From positions 163,749 through 227,748 of the forward strand of contig JALEMJ010000009.1 of the NCBI GenBank assembly GCA_022768285.1: a stretch of DNA of 64,000 bases. The letters are read 5' to 3'. The translations under genes and the position numbers were made by a program. Below the pieces are notes generated by a model. It did not search any database. It worked only from the letters and a program-made list of their open reading frames with translations, and had not been told where the DNA came from. Each line of letters opens with the position of its first letter. Positions within the stretch are counted from its first letter, which is position 1. Origin of the DNA: Aerococcus sp. Lineage in GTDB: Bacteria; Bacillota; Bacilli; Lactobacillales; Aerococcaceae. This document shows positions 63,937-64,000 of the stretch, piece after piece.

Positions 63937-64000
63937 TTATCCTTTCATTTTTGCCATAAAAATAAAGTAAGCGATGTCGACATCTTTTCTTAAGAGGAGC
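63937..64000 (-). CDS. Possible 3' end of an upstream gene (partial)
   Basis: A frame open from the right edge ends with RKDVDIAYFIFMAKMKG and TAA, 9 nt before the bacteriocin start. If real, it belongs to a gene outside the window in the same operon, and its last codons hold the bacteriocin SD. Only 20 residues are visible, so no family can be named, and an untranslated leader is equally possible. Confidence 0.3.
   Translation of the reverse strand, partial: LLLRKDVDIAYFIFMAKMKG

Overview
The window looks like chromosomal DNA of a low-GC Gram-positive coccus of the order Lactobacillales. Three things support this. Gene order is typical of that order: cggR-gap-pgk-tpiA-eno, secG-esterase-rnr-smpB, a cysteine desulfurase followed by a DUF1831 protein and mnmA, alaS-ireB-ruvX, and dnaG-rpoD. 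Fused GshF, RNase J1 and the small RpoY subunit are present. Shine-Dalgarno sites are strong, with many GTG and TTG starts. A family such as Aerococcaceae or Carnobacteriaceae is plausible, but the species cannot be fixed from sequence alone.

Layout, left to right. 1-5470: glycolytic operon (5'-truncated cggR, gap, pgk, tpiA, eno) with a hairpin between gap and pgk and no phosphoglycerate mutase gene. 5483-9889: membrane protein, metallophosphatase and the yutD/HAD/DUF1461 cluster. 9886-14548: secG, esterase, rnr, smpB and a histidine phosphatase. 14571-17110: an FAD-linked lactate/glycolate-type dehydrogenase under a likely CcpA site, facing a hydrolase gene broken by one amber codon. 17111-17783: gene-poor segment with tRNA-Leu and a roughly 166-nt structured RNA with its own promoter and terminator (candidate 6S RNA). 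17784-20758: ackA, then rarA-usp on the other strand. 20919-25973: glutathione and sulfur-transfer genes. 26049-31177: recD2, formate/nitrite channel, zinc-ribbon membrane protein and TSUP transporter. 31248-37310: alaS-ireB-ruvX-DUF1292, mltG and greA. 37329-44030, minus strand: rnjA-rpoY-birA, YitT, hemolysin-III-like protein and an SPC-type metal P-ATPase with a candidate PerR/Fur box. 44031-46637: HesB-like protein, coaA and an AI-2E-family permease. 46657-50381: ppk1 and ppx. 50526-51671: a HAD phosphatase frameshifted in an A7 run, and a low-molecular-weight phosphatase. 51786-61072: ung, recU-pbp1A, tig, clpX-engB, dnaG. 61097-63092: rpoD and two small unknown proteins. 63105-63357: tRNA-Glu and tRNA-Thr. 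63381-64000: a bacteriocin/immunity pair.

Most of the window is core housekeeping: central carbon flow (glycolysis, acetate kinase, lactate oxidation), RNA turnover and quality control (RNase R, SmpB, RNase J1), DNA repair (RarA, RecD2, RuvX, RecU, Ung), cell wall (MltG, PBP1A), and macromolecular initiation (DnaG, RpoD).

The most unusual element is at the right edge: a pediocin-like (class IIa) bacteriocin with a Sec signal peptide instead of a double-glycine leader. Its pediocin box has six rather than four residues between the cysteines. It is translationally coupled to its immunity gene and lies next to a tRNA pair. Other points of interest are the 17.5-kb structured RNA, two single-lesion broken genes, a symmetric candidate operator over the formate-channel promoter, and recurrent long basic tails on otherwise conserved proteins.
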